The notes below the pieces were generated by a model. It was not told where the DNA came from and did not search any database. It saw nothing but the letters and a program-made list of their open reading frames with translations. Positions 1-9,842 of a stretch of 64,000 bases of DNA are shown here, in pieces; position 1 is the stretch's first letter, and each line of letters opens with the position of its first letter. The translations under genes and the position numbers were made by a program. Source of the DNA: Fimbriimonadaceae bacterium (GTDB lineage Bacteria > Armatimonadota > Fimbriimonadia > Fimbriimonadales > Fimbriimonadaceae); NCBI GenBank assembly GCA_019694835.1, contig JAIBBE010000002.1, positions 124,001-188,000 of the forward strand, written 5' to 3'.

Positions 1-365
1 GCTTCGATCTCGACATCGACTCCTTTGGGGAGCCCGGCCACCGCCACCGTCGACCGTGCCGGGGGATTATCGCCAACCGCTTCGCCATAGATCTCATTGA
101 CGGCGGCGAAATGGTCCATGCTGCTTAGGAAGATCGTGGTCTTAACCACGTTGGCAAACGAGAGACCCGCGCTCTCGAGCATCGCCCGCATGTTGGCGAC
201 GACTTGTCGGGTTTGGTCCTTAACATCTCCCTGCACCAGTTCGCCGGAAGGAGTGAGTGGAATCTGGCCGCTCATGAAGAAGAGTTTCCCTTCCGCCCGA
301 ATCGCCTGCGAATACGGCCCAATCGCGGCGGGGGCGTTGGGGGTCGAATGAACATCGCGCATCAT
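1..365 (-). CDS. ridA: RidA family (YjgF/YER057c) deaminase, 3' end cut by window edge
   Basis: RidA proteins hydrolyse reactive enamine/imine intermediates such as 2-aminoacrylate released by PLP enzymes. The reverse strand reads from ATG at 365 with the family pattern: N-terminal NAPAAIGPYSQAIR, FFMSGQIPLTPSGELV in the middle, and PPARSTVAVAGLPKGVDVEIE near the end. The Arg of PPARS is the conserved carboxylate-binding residue. About 121 codons are visible; family length is near 125-130, so only the last few residues lie beyond the edge. A TAACCT box (minus strand, 378-373) ends 7 nt before the ATG, so the mRNA may be leaderless. The gene is divergent from the exonuclease. Confidence 0.92.
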   Translation of the reverse strand, partial: MMRDVHSTPNAPAAIGPYSQAIRAEGKLFFMSGQIPLTPSGELVQGDVKDQTRQVVANMRAMLESAGLSFANVVKTTIFLSSMDHFAAVNEIYGEAVGDNPPARSTVAVAGLPKGVDVEIE

Positions 366-494
366 TGCGTCGAGGTTACCGCGAATTCCTGTCTTGACAG
401 TACAATCCGAATTGTTGAATTCCCCGGGCTGAACAAGACCGGACTGGTCTTGTGACAAGGCCCGATTCGTTTGCGGACTTGGTCAGGATCGAAC

Positions 495-1304
495 ATGCTC
501 CCCCTCCTAATCATCGACGGCGACAATCTAGCTCACCGCGCCTACCATTCGACACCGAAGTCCGTCGAGAATAATGCGATCGTCGGCTTCACGAGGATGC
601 TAGCGAATTTGTATGAAAAAGAGCGACCGCGGGGGGTTTTCGTGGCGTGGGACACGCTGGGCATCGACACGTACCGCAACGAGTTATGGCCGCCGTACCA
701 GACGGGGCGAGTGTTCGAGCCAGAAATCGTGCGGCAACTCAACCTGTTGCCAGACATCTGTGGCGCGTTTGGCTTTGGGGTAGGGAAGGAGGCCGGGTTC
801 GAGGCCGATGACCTGATGGCCTCAGCCGCGAAAGCAGAAGTCGAGCAGAGCGGCACCTGTCTCCTGCTGACCACCGACCGGGACTCTTTCCAACTGGTGT
901 CGGATCAGGTCACGGTCCTCTCGCCGCGTCGGGGCGCACGCGAACTCGACCGGATCGGACCTCGCGAAGTGGTCGCGCACTTCGGCGTACTCCCTCAGCA
1001 GGTCCCCGATTTCAAAGCCCTCTGCGGCGACCCTTCGGACAAAATTCCCGGCATCAAAGGGATCGGACCCAAGTCTGCCGCCGACCTGCTGCTCAAGTAC
1101 GGCAACCTGGAAAGCGTCCTCGCCGCGTGGAATGATCCCGTCAAGACCGAATTGGCTCTGAGGTTCCGCGAGGTGGTCACGATGCGACCTACAGCCCAAG
1201 TGCAACTGCCCAAGGGCGATCCCGACTGGGTCAGCGGCGCTGCCGTCATGAGAGACCTTGGTGCCGACTCGCTGGCCGAACGGTTGCTGACCTTGGCGAG
1301 CTAA
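495..1304 (+). CDS. Stand-alone 5'-3' exonuclease (PolI N-terminal-type FEN nuclease)
   Basis: A 269-residue protein matching the 5'-3' exonuclease domain of DNA polymerase I without the polymerase part. Visible motifs: LLIIDGDNLAHRAYHS at the N-terminus (first metal-binding Asp), FEADDLMAS, TTDRDSFQLVS, and the helix-hairpin-helix GDPSDKIPGIKGIGPKSAADLL. This family removes RNA primers and flaps in replication and repair. I chose ATG 495, because the protein then starts MLPLLIIDGDN directly at the first beta strand and AGGA lies 6 nt upstream; an upstream TTG at 471 would add eight residues without family support. A bidirectional terminator separates it from groEL. Confidence 0.88.
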   Translation: MLPLLIIDGDNLAHRAYHSTPKSVENNAIVGFTRMLANLYEKERPRGVFVAWDTLGIDTYRNELWPPYQTGRVFEPEIVRQLNLLPDICGAFGFGVGKEAGFEADDLMASAAKAEVEQSGTCLLLTTDRDSFQLVSDQVTVLSPRRGARELDRIGPREVVAHFGVLPQQVPDFKALCGDPSDKIPGIKGIGPKSAADLLLKYGNLESVLAAWNDPVKTELALRFREVVTMRPTAQVQLPKGDPDWVSGAAVMRDLGADSLAERLLTLAS

Positions 1305-1317
1305 GGATGGCCAAAGA

Positions 1318-1350
1318 AACGGGGGCGCAGGCATTGCCTGCGCCCCCGTT
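1318..1350. terminator. Bidirectional intrinsic terminator between exonuclease and groEL
   Basis: Perfect 15-bp inverted repeat (arm AACGGGGGCGCAGGC, loop ATT) between the convergent exonuclease and groEL genes. On the minus strand it is followed by GTTTCTTT; on the plus strand by GTTCTGCTTT. It probably ends both transcripts. Confidence 0.8.
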
Positions 1351-1364
1351 CTGCTTTCACCGAC

Positions 1365-3334
<1,970 letters not shown>

Positions 3335-3391
3335 TGGTTGGTCTCCTGGTAGGTCGCTCGACCGGGCGTAAGTCCGCCTCCGGCCTGCATA

Positions 3392-3418
3392 TTAGCAGTA
3401 TACCGTCGAGAGTGCTAA
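3392..3418 (-). promoter_or_regulatory. CIRCE operator (HrcA site) overlapping groES promoter
   Basis: The plus strand reads TTAGCAGTA, nine bases, then GAGTGCTAA. The consensus is TTAGCACTC-N9-GAGTGCTAA: the right arm is perfect and the left arm matches 7 of 9. The minus-strand -10 candidate TATACT (3403-3398) overlaps the degenerate arm, which may explain the two mismatches. HrcA repression of groESL is established for this element; hrcA itself is not in the window. Confidence 0.88.
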
Positions 3419-3463
3419 CGAAGGCAAGCCCTTTGAACGAGAAATCGTCGGTGTCGTGGTCAG

Positions 3464-3555
3464 CGTGGTGAATTGTCCACCCGGTTCTGGAAAGGCCCGA
3501 AAGGCTTCAAAGGTTGATAGAACCGGGGTGCACAATTTCATCACCCCGGCCACCC
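3464..3555. repeat. REP family B, paired palindrome
   Basis: A full right-hand copy (about 3519-3555) contains CCGGGGTG, a CACAATTTCAT loop, CACCCCGG and CCACCC; an imperfect inverted copy (GTGAATTGTCCACCCGGTTCT) begins near 3467. Two inverted REPs facing each other make a REPIN-like unit. Other copies lie near 32111 and 45528. It sits between the groES promoter region and the gyrA stop. Confidence 0.75.
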
Positions 3556-3589
3556 GCCGCTCGTTGGAAGGACGTGGACTTCCAGGGGC

Positions 3590-6382
3590 TTATGCCTCGG
3601 GCGATTCGTCGTCCGACCCTTCTCCGTTCTCACCGCCGCTGATTCCCTCGACTTCGCCTTCATCCGCATCCTGGACGACGCGGGCGATGGATCGGACTTG
3701 GTCCCCTGCCGCCAGGTCGATAAGCTTTACGCCTTGGGCGACGCGGCCGACGAAGCGGATGTCCTTGACCTTCATGCGAATCGCCTTGCCATTGACAGTC
3801 ATCACGATCAGGCGGTCGTCATCGGCAACCACTTCGGCACCGACGATCTTGCCGGTCTTGGCGGTGCAGTTCATGGTCAGGATGCCTGAACCGCCGCGGG
3901 ACTGGATACGGTACTCGCCGACATAGGTTCGCTTGCCATATCCGTTCTCACCGACGACAAGGAGACAGGCTGCGGCGTCCGCGAACTTCTTGCGCTCCTT
4001 GTCGGCCTCATCCGTTCGACCGAGTTTTTTGAGGGCCTCGCACGAGAGGTGATAGGCTTCGGCGACGCTTGGCGGATCGCTGGCTTCCTCGGCTTGCTTG
4101 GCAAGTGCCCGGGCTTCGCTGACCACCCTTTCGAGTTCCGCCGCGGACGGACCCTTCTTTGCCTCGTCGTCGTCGCCTCGAGGCGGCTCCAAGATGGCTT
4201 CGAGCTTGTCGAGGGCTGTGGCGAACTTCTTCGACAGCGGTCGCACGTTCGCTGCTGAAACGACGATATCACCCTCTCGCAGGCGTATTCCGCGAACACC
4301 GCCAGCCGCGCGGCCGCGTCCTCGTGCATCGGTTTCGGGGAAGCGGATGGATTGACCGAGGCGGGTGACGATCAGGATGTCGTCTTCGCCGGGGGTCTTG
4401 AGCACCCAGCCGAGTTCGTCGCCTTCCTCGATGTCAAAGGCAATCAGGCCGTTCACGCGGATGTTCGAGAACCGCGACATCTCCGTACGCTTGATCTCGC
4501 CCTTCTCGGTGACCATCGTGAGGTAGCCCTCGCCTTTGATGTCCTTGACGCTGACAGTCGCCGTCACCCGGTCTTCGGATTCGATGGCGATGTAGTTGAT
4601 GACCGGCATGCCCTTGGCATAGCGCCCCGTCTCGGGGATGTCGTACGCCCGCAAGCGGTAGACGCGGCCCCGGTTGGTGAAGAAGAGGATGTAGTGGTGC
4701 GTGTTGACCTGGAACAGATGCGCCGGCTCGTCGTCGGTCTTCATCGTGTTGTTCACGCCCTTGCCTCCGCGCTTCTGCTGGCGATAGGCGTCGATGCTGA
4801 CGCGTTTGATGTAGCCGTCGCGTGAGATCGAGATGATCGCTTCTTCTTCTGGAATCAGGTCCTCGTCGGTGAACTCTCCGGCCTCGCGGGCGATGATCTT
4901 CGAGCGGCGCTCGTCGCCGTACTTCGTGCGCAGGTACTCGACCTCTTCGCGCAGGACGTTCGTGAGACGGACCGGATCGTCGAGGATGTCCATGAGGTTC
5001 TGGACCTTGAGGACGGCTTCCTTGAACTTCTGTTCGAGTTCTGCTTGCTGAAGACGGGTGAGTTGGCGGAGCGGCATGTTGAGGACAGCATTAGCCTGGA
5101 CCACCGACATCCCGAATCGTCGCACCATCTCGGCTCGCGCTTCAGCCGGGTCTTGGCTGGCACGGATGAGTGCGACGATGTCGTCCATCACCAATCGAGC
5201 GATCTGATAACCCTCGTTGAGGTGAACGTCGTTTAGGGCGCGGTAGAGCTCGAAGCGGGTGCGAAGGTCGATGACGCGGCGGCGGTGCCGAATGTACTCA
5301 TCGAGCAGCGTCAGCATCGGAGCCGTGCGGGGGGCACCGTCGACCAGGGACAGCATGATGCAGCCGAACGAGGTGCGCAACGCGGTGTGCTTGAGCAGGT
5401 AGTTCAGCGCCTTGTTCGGGTTGACATCGCGTCGGATTTCGATCTCGATCCGCATGCCGCGCTTATCCGAGAAGTCGTCGACGCGCAGAATGCCGTCGAA
5501 CTTCCGGTTCTTGGCAATCTCGGCAATCGCCTTGACCAGATTGGCCTTATTGACTTGGTAGGGAAGTTCGGTTACGACAATCAGAGACTTGCCGGCCTCG
5601 CCGGGCTCGATCATCGTCTTGCCCTGCATGACAACCGACCCGCGACCGGTCATGTAGGCGTTCTTGATGCCCTGCGTACCCATGATGATCCCGTAAGTGG
5701 GGAAGTCGGGGCCGGGCAGGTGCTCCATGACGTCCTCGATCGTGCAGTGGGGGTGATCGAGTCGGTGAAGGATCGCGTTGCACACCTCCGTGAGGTTGTG
5801 GGGAGGCATGTTCGTCGCCATACCGACGGCGATACCGGTGCCGCCATTGCAGATCAGATTTGGAAATTTGCCGGGTAAGCAGACCGGCTCGTTCAACGAA
5901 TTCGAATAGTTGCGCATCCAGTCGACCGTCTCGCGATCGAGGTCTTCCAGCATCTCCATCGCGAGCGGCGTCAGGCGGCATTCCGTGTATCGCATGGCCG
6001 CAGGCGGGTCGCCGTCGACGTTTCCGAAGTTGCCCTGCCCGTCCACGAGGGGATAACGGAGGGTGAACGGCTGGGCCATGCGAACCAGGGTCGGGTAGAT
6101 AACCGCTTCGCCGTGGGGGTGGTAGTCACCGCTCGTCTGACCGCAGACCTTTGCACACTTTTGGTGACTGCTGTCCGGAGCCAAGTTCAACATGCGCATG
6201 GCATACAGGATGCGGCGTTGAACCGGCTTCAGTCCGTCGCGTACATCCGGCAGAGCACGAGCGATGATGACGGACATCGCGTAGTTGACATACGAGCGGC
6301 TCAGCTCGTCATCGACGTTGACTACTTGTATTCGAGGATCTTGTTCCACAGGCCTTGTTTGAGACGCACCACGAGCCACCAA
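3590..6382 (-). CDS. gyrA: DNA gyrase subunit A with altered QRDR and CTD insertion
   Basis: A 930-residue type IIA topoisomerase A subunit that cuts and rejoins DNA to introduce negative supercoils. Catalytic Tyr is Y132 in AAMRYTECRL. The GyrA box QKRGGKG is present, so this is gyrase rather than topo IV. The drug pocket reads HPHGEAVIYPTLVRM: E. coli Ser83 and Asp87 align with A93 and P97. The C-terminal pinwheel is split by roughly 85 charged, helical residues (about 3990-4245) between IVVSAANV and LLVVGENGYGKRT. The longest start is TTG at 6382; GTG at 6379 is equally possible. A TAAAAT box lies at 6418-6413 on the minus strand. gyrB is not in the window. Confidence 0.96.
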   Translation of the reverse strand: MVARGASQTRPVEQDPRIQVVNVDDELSRSYVNYAMSVIIARALPDVRDGLKPVQRRILYAMRMLNLAPDSSHQKCAKVCGQTSGDYHPHGEAVIYPTLVRMAQPFTLRYPLVDGQGNFGNVDGDPPAAMRYTECRLTPLAMEMLEDLDRETVDWMRNYSNSLNEPVCLPGKFPNLICNGGTGIAVGMATNMPPHNLTEVCNAILHRLDHPHCTIEDVMEHLPGPDFPTYGIIMGTQGIKNAYMTGRGSVVMQGKTMIEPGEAGKSLIVVTELPYQVNKANLVKAIAEIAKNRKFDGILRVDDFSDKRGMRIEIEIRRDVNPNKALNYLLKHTALRTSFGCIMLSLVDGAPRTAPMLTLLDEYIRHRRRVIDLRTRFELYRALNDVHLNEGYQIARLVMDDIVALIRASQDPAEARAEMVRRFGMSVVQANAVLNMPLRQLTRLQQAELEQKFKEAVLKVQNLMDILDDPVRLTNVLREEVEYLRTKYGDERRSKIIAREAGEFTDEDLIPEEEAIISISRDGYIKRVSIDAYRQQKRGGKGVNNTMKTDDEPAHLFQVNTHHYILFFTNRGRVYRLRAYDIPETGRYAKGMPVINYIAIESEDRVTATVSVKDIKGEGYLTMVTEKGEIKRTEMSRFSNIRVNGLIAFDIEEGDELGWVLKTPGEDDILIVTRLGQSIRFPETDARGRGRAAGGVRGIRLREGDIVVSAANVRPLSKKFATALDKLEAILEPPRGDDDEAKKGPSAAELERVVSEARALAKQAEEASDPPSVAEAYHLSCEALKKLGRTDEADKERKKFADAAACLLVVGENGYGKRTYVGEYRIQSRGGSGILTMNCTAKTGKIVGAEVVADDDRLIVMTVNGKAIRMKVKDIRFVGRVAQGVKLIDLAAGDQVRSIARVVQDADEGEVEGISGGENGEGSDDESPEA

Positions 6383-6544
6383 GGGCGCTCGTCGGAGCCC
6401 CTATTTTACCCGGCTGCCGGTTGCTCGAATGGACGTCGCAGGCAGAGCCGACAGGTTCAGAGGCATCGCGCCTCATCCGGTCCCTGGTTTGGGAGGGTCC
6501 GGACGGTCTCCCAGCTTGGCTTCCCGTTCGGCAAGCGCCTTCCC

Positions 6545-6785
6545 CCCAGATGGGAAACTCGCTCCCCCAGATGGGAAACTCGCTCCCCCAGATGGGAAAC
6601 TCGCTCCCCCAGATGGGAAACTCGCTAACCCAGATGGGAAACTTGCTCCCCCAGATGGGAAACTCGCTAACCCAGATGGGAAACCTGCTCACCCAGCTGG
6701 GAAACTCGCTCACCCAGATGGGCAACTTGCTCACCCAGATGGGCAACTTGCTCCCCCAGCTGGGAAACTCGCTCCCCCAAAAGGG
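6545..6785. repeat. 21-bp tandem array carrying CCCAnnTGGG palindromes
   Basis: The only long non-coding stretch upstream of gyrA (6383-6810) holds a TAAAAT box at 6413-6418 (minus strand) and this array. Core CCCAGATGGG or CCCAGCTGGG starts at 6545, 6566, 6587, 6608, 6629, 6650, 6671, 6692, 6713, 6734 and 6755: eleven copies at exactly 21 bp. A twelfth, CCCAAAAGGG, is at 6776. Linkers are variants of AAACTCGCTCC. Two of the copies are perfect palindromes (CCCAGCTGGG). 21 bp is two helical turns, so all cores lie on one DNA face. In plus frames it can be read as heptapeptide repeats, but I do not consider it coding. Confidence 0.9.
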
Positions 6786-6810
6786 GAGCTTGCTGCCGCA
6801 CAGGGGAGAT

Positions 6811-8127
6811 TCAGGCGTTCGCGACCGCTTCGGCCAAGCCAGAATCACCTTCCATCGTCGACACGCAGGTCGCGATGGTGATGTCTCCAGTCACGTTCAC
6901 GACGGTGCGGCTCATGTCGAGGATACGATCGATGCCAAGGCAGATGCCGATGGCCTCGGCTGGGACCCCGACCTTCGTCAGGATGATCGCGATCATCGGC
7001 CACGATCCTCCGGGAACGCCTGCGGTGCCGATTCCGGCGAGGATGCAGAGCCCCATGACGACGAACTGGTCGCCGAGGCTCAACGGGACCCCAAAGAACT
7101 GGGCCAGAAAGAGCACGGTGATTCCCTCGAAGAGCGCCGTGCCATTCTGGTTGGCGGTTGCACCGATCGTCAAGACGAAGTTGCTGATGTCGCGCGGCAA
7201 GCCGAGATCTTCATCGGCAGAGCGCAGGGCGGCGGGCAGCGTCGCATTGCTCGATGAGGTCGCGAACGCGGTCATCATGACCCCCCGGATAGCGCGAAAG
7301 AACTCGCGCGGACTGCGTTTGGCGATCCACTTGAGGGCGAGCGAGTAGGTACCGAATAGGTGCAGCGCCAGGATGAAGAGGACGAGCAGGGCGTACTTGC
7401 CCAACGCGATGAAGGCTTCGACCCCAACCAAGGACGCGGTCTTGAAGATGAGGGCAAAAACGCCGATCGGCGCGAATTTCATCGCGAAGTCGAGCACCTT
7501 CATGCTGATCGCAAAGATGCCCTCCAGAAATGCCCGAACCGGCAACGCCTTTTCCGCCTCGACGGCGCCCAACCCTAGTCCGAAGATGAGCGCGAAGACC
7601 ATGAAACCGAGAATGGCGGCGTGGGCCGGATCGGCAGCGGACGCGATCGGATTGCGAGGGAAGAGCTCGGCGACCGTGTCGTCGACGGTCTTGTTCTTCT
7701 GCGAGTCGGCCACTTTCTTCATCGCATCGTCGGACTTGTACGTTGACATCAGCCGTTCGCGCTGGGTTGCGTCCATGCCTTCGCCCGGCTTGATCAGGTT
7801 CACCGCCGCGAGTCCGAGGACGACCGCGATTCCGCTCAGCAGTACCGTCATCATGAGCGTGCGCAAACCCACTCTCCCGACCTTCTTGGCATCGCCAATC
7901 TCAGCGACTCCAAGAACCAGTGCCGAGAAGAGAAGGGGCACCACGATCATGAAGATCAGGTTGAGGAAGATCGTCCCGGCCGGCTGGGCGAGGTTGTCGC
8001 GGAACCACTTCACCCCTGGCGCATCGTGGCCCCAAATGCCCTGCGCGAAGCCGCCGGCCAAGGCACCCAAAAGCAGGCCGATGAAGATCTTCGTGTGAAG
8101 CGGCAGACGTCGTCGTTCGGCGATCAC
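6811..8127 (-). CDS. Dicarboxylate/amino acid:cation symporter (SDF family)
   Basis: A 438-residue inner-membrane secondary transporter of the GltP/DctA family, taking up dicarboxylates or acidic amino acids with H+ or Na+. Family signatures visible: the hairpin-1 serine stretch ATSSSNATLPAAL, TM7 NQNGTALFEG, and hairpin 2 with AGIGTAGVPGG. The N-terminal helix (TKIFIGLLLGALAGG) is typical. An extra polar loop of about 45 residues (IKPGEGMDATQRER to DDTVAELFPRNP) fits the extracytoplasmic loop seen in many family members. Start GTG 8127; a TAGGAT box (8138-8133, minus) ends 5 nt upstream. Substrate cannot be fixed from sequence alone. Confidence 0.93.
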   Translation of the reverse strand: MIAERRRLPLHTKIFIGLLLGALAGGFAQGIWGHDAPGVKWFRDNLAQPAGTIFLNLIFMIVVPLLFSALVLGVAEIGDAKKVGRVGLRTLMMTVLLSGIAVVLGLAAVNLIKPGEGMDATQRERLMSTYKSDDAMKKVADSQKNKTVDDTVAELFPRNPIASAADPAHAAILGFMVFALIFGLGLGAVEAEKALPVRAFLEGIFAISMKVLDFAMKFAPIGVFALIFKTASLVGVEAFIALGKYALLVLFILALHLFGTYSLALKWIAKRSPREFFRAIRGVMMTAFATSSSNATLPAALRSADEDLGLPRDISNFVLTIGATANQNGTALFEGITVLFLAQFFGVPLSLGDQFVVMGLCILAGIGTAGVPGGSWPMIAIILTKVGVPAEAIGICLGIDRILDMSRTVVNVTGDITIATCVSTMEGDSGLAEAVANA

Positions 8128-8192
8128 GCCCTATCCTAGTCCATCCCGTTGCGGAATTTCACGCCGCGAACGGTTTTCGACCTATCGTGCCG

Positions 8193-8198
8193 TATACT
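8193..8198 (+). promoter_or_regulatory. -10 box (TATACT) for the 8232 secreted protein
   Basis: TATACT lies 33 nt before the ATG at 8232, giving a short leader of about 27 nt. I see no convincing -35. Confidence 0.45.
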
Positions 8199-8231
8199 TG
8201 AGTTCACTGCTAATCTTTGAGGGTTATTTGA

Positions 8232-9218
8232 ATGAGAGCATGTTTCCTGTTCGCTGTCTTCGCCGCTTCGGTTGCTCACGGCAACCTCATCGTCAACGGA
8301 AGTTTTGAGAGCGGCGGATTCGTGCCCAACGGTCAGAACACGATGTCGCTTCCTGTTGGCTCGACCGTGATGACGGGCTGGACTGTCTTCAATGACACGG
8401 TTGCCTGGATCAGCGATCCCAACCCGTTTGGCGGCATTTATGCGTCGGATGGCATTAGGTCTCTCGACCTCGCGGACTATGCGACGGGAGGCCCCTATGC
8501 GGGCTTAGCCCAGTCTTTTTCGACGACGCCAGGAGCCCGCTATCGAGTTCGCTTCGACCTGGGCACCCATAATGGATGGACCAGTTCCGCCAGTATCCTC
8601 GTCGCGGCGGCAGGAGCGAGCCAGGAATTCTCGTCGGTATCGAGTGTCGGGCAGCGGTGGGATACCTACACCTGGGAATTCACGGCGACGGCAAGTTCTA
8701 CGAATCTGACGCTTCTCGGCACCTACAACACCTACACGTACATCGGCCTGGATAACGTGGTGGTCGAACCGGCCGGACCAACGCTATCTGGAAACGTCGA
8801 GCTTCAGAATTTCGATGGCTTGGTCGCCGGTCATGTGATCGAAGTCGAAGCTACTGGCGGCGTAACCGCTTCGGGCACGGCCGTCCTCGATAATGCGGGC
8901 AACTTTAGCCTGCCGCTGAGTGTTCCCAATGGCCAGTATACGGTTGCGATCAAAGCCTCGCACTGGCTCCGCAAGGCGGTCCTCAATGTCTCGATCACTG
9001 CCGCCGGTCCCAACAATGTCTCGGTGTCCCTGAACAATGGCGATATCGACGGCGACAACGAGATTGCAATTGGGGATTACAGCATCCTGTCAGCGGCCTA
9101 CAACTCCAGTCCCGGCGACGCAAACTGGGTCGCAGCATCGGATCTCAATGGCGACGACGCCGTCGATATTGTCGATTACGCGATTCTCAGTGCGAACTAC
9201 GGATTATTTGGGGATTAG
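8232..9218 (+). CDS. Secreted DUF642-like protein with C-terminal dockerin-like module
   Basis: A 328-residue exported protein. Residues 1-18 form a signal peptide (MRACFLFAVFAASVAHG). Residues about 19-180 look like a DUF642/choice-of-anchor-C-type carbohydrate-binding sandwich (NLIVNGSFESGGF, GWTVFNDTVAWI, GLDNVVVEP). Residues about 185-265 form a Cna-B-like beta domain ending IKASHWLRKAVL. The last 55 residues hold two EF-hand-like loops: DIDGDNEIAIGDYSILSAAY and DLNGDDAVDIVDYAILSANY, as in type I dockerins. The same C-terminal pair occurs in the protein at 36264. Function is unknown; the tail is probably for surface attachment. Confidence 0.85.
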   Translation: MRACFLFAVFAASVAHGNLIVNGSFESGGFVPNGQNTMSLPVGSTVMTGWTVFNDTVAWISDPNPFGGIYASDGIRSLDLADYATGGPYAGLAQSFSTTPGARYRVRFDLGTHNGWTSSASILVAAAGASQEFSSVSSVGQRWDTYTWEFTATASSTNLTLLGTYNTYTYIGLDNVVVEPAGPTLSGNVELQNFDGLVAGHVIEVEATGGVTASGTAVLDNAGNFSLPLSVPNGQYTVAIKASHWLRKAVLNVSITAAGPNNVSVSLNNGDIDGDNEIAIGDYSILSAAYNSSPGDANWVAASDLNGDDAVDIVDYAILSANYGLFGD

Positions 9219-9230
9219 ACCGACCTGCGA

Positions 9231-9794
9231 TCAAAGTTCCAGAAACCAGCAGTGAATTCGATGGTCGTCGGTTAACTCGGGGTGAAACGAGGTGCCGACC
9301 AGCGCTCCTTGACGAACGGCGACCACCTTACCTTCGAATTGGGACAATACCTCGACACTTGGGCCGTAGGAAACGACGATGGGGGCGCGGATAAACACGC
9401 CCCGAACCTTCTCTGCCAGAGGGTGAAACTCGACATCGTCTTCGAAGCTGTGCACTTGTGCCCCGAACGCGTTTCGCTCGACGGTGATGTCGAGGAGGCC
9501 AAGGCGGAATTGGTCGTGGCCGACGACCTCACGAGCCATCAGGATCATGCCCATGCAGGTGCCCCAAATCGGCATTCCCGCCTGCGCGCGTTGAACCAAC
9601 GCCGCACCAAGGCCGAAGCGCTCCATGAGTTTGCCGACGGTCGTGCTCTCGCCGCCGGGAATGATGACGCGGTCAACTCCAGCGAGATCGTCAGGCGTCT
9701 TGACCCACTGCACCGAACCACCGCAGGCTTCGACCGCTACGCCGTGACGCTCGAAGTCACCCTGGATCGCGACGATGCCTACTGTGTTGGCCAC
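9231..9794 (-). CDS. pdxT: Pyridoxal 5'-phosphate synthase glutaminase subunit PdxT
   Basis: A 187-residue class I glutamine amidotransferase that supplies ammonia to PdxS in the DXP-independent vitamin B6 route. Motifs: VGIVAIQGDFERH at the N-terminus, the PGGEST loop, nucleophile Cys in WGTCMGMILMA, and His-Glu in GTSFHPELTDD. Length is typical. pdxS is not adjacent, which is uncommon since the two are often neighbours. Start GTG 9794 is supported by a TACAAT box ending exactly 6 nt upstream, implying a leaderless mRNA. It converges with the dockerin-like gene with only 12 bp between stops. Confidence 0.96.
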   Translation of the reverse strand: MANTVGIVAIQGDFERHGVAVEACGGSVQWVKTPDDLAGVDRVIIPGGESTTVGKLMERFGLGAALVQRAQAGMPIWGTCMGMILMAREVVGHDQFRLGLLDITVERNAFGAQVHSFEDDVEFHPLAEKVRGVFIRAPIVVSYGPSVEVLSQFEGKVVAVRQGALVGTSFHPELTDDHRIHCWFLEL

Positions 9795-9800
9795 GGGTCG

Positions 9801-9806
9801 ATTGTA
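9801..9806 (-). promoter_or_regulatory. -10 box (TACAAT) of leaderless pdxT
   Basis: On the minus strand TACAAT is followed by six bases and the GTG start of pdxT. Transcription would begin at or next to the start codon. Confidence 0.55.
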
Positions 9807-9842
9807 CTTGCGCCTGCCCTGGCGCGGTAACCTCTCGCCTCG

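Noticed and set aside
394..399. TTGACA as a -35 box for the exonuclease
   Set aside because: No acceptable -10 lies 16-18 bp downstream and the gene starts nearly 100 bp away.
6545..6785. CRISPR array
   Set aside because: Units are contiguous with no unique spacers of 25-40 bp, and no cas genes are nearby.
6355..7257. 300-codon frame with PQMGNSL heptapeptide repeats
   Set aside because: The repeats are explained by the 21-bp DNA array, the rest overlaps the symporter gene antisense, and other frames give equally long repeats.
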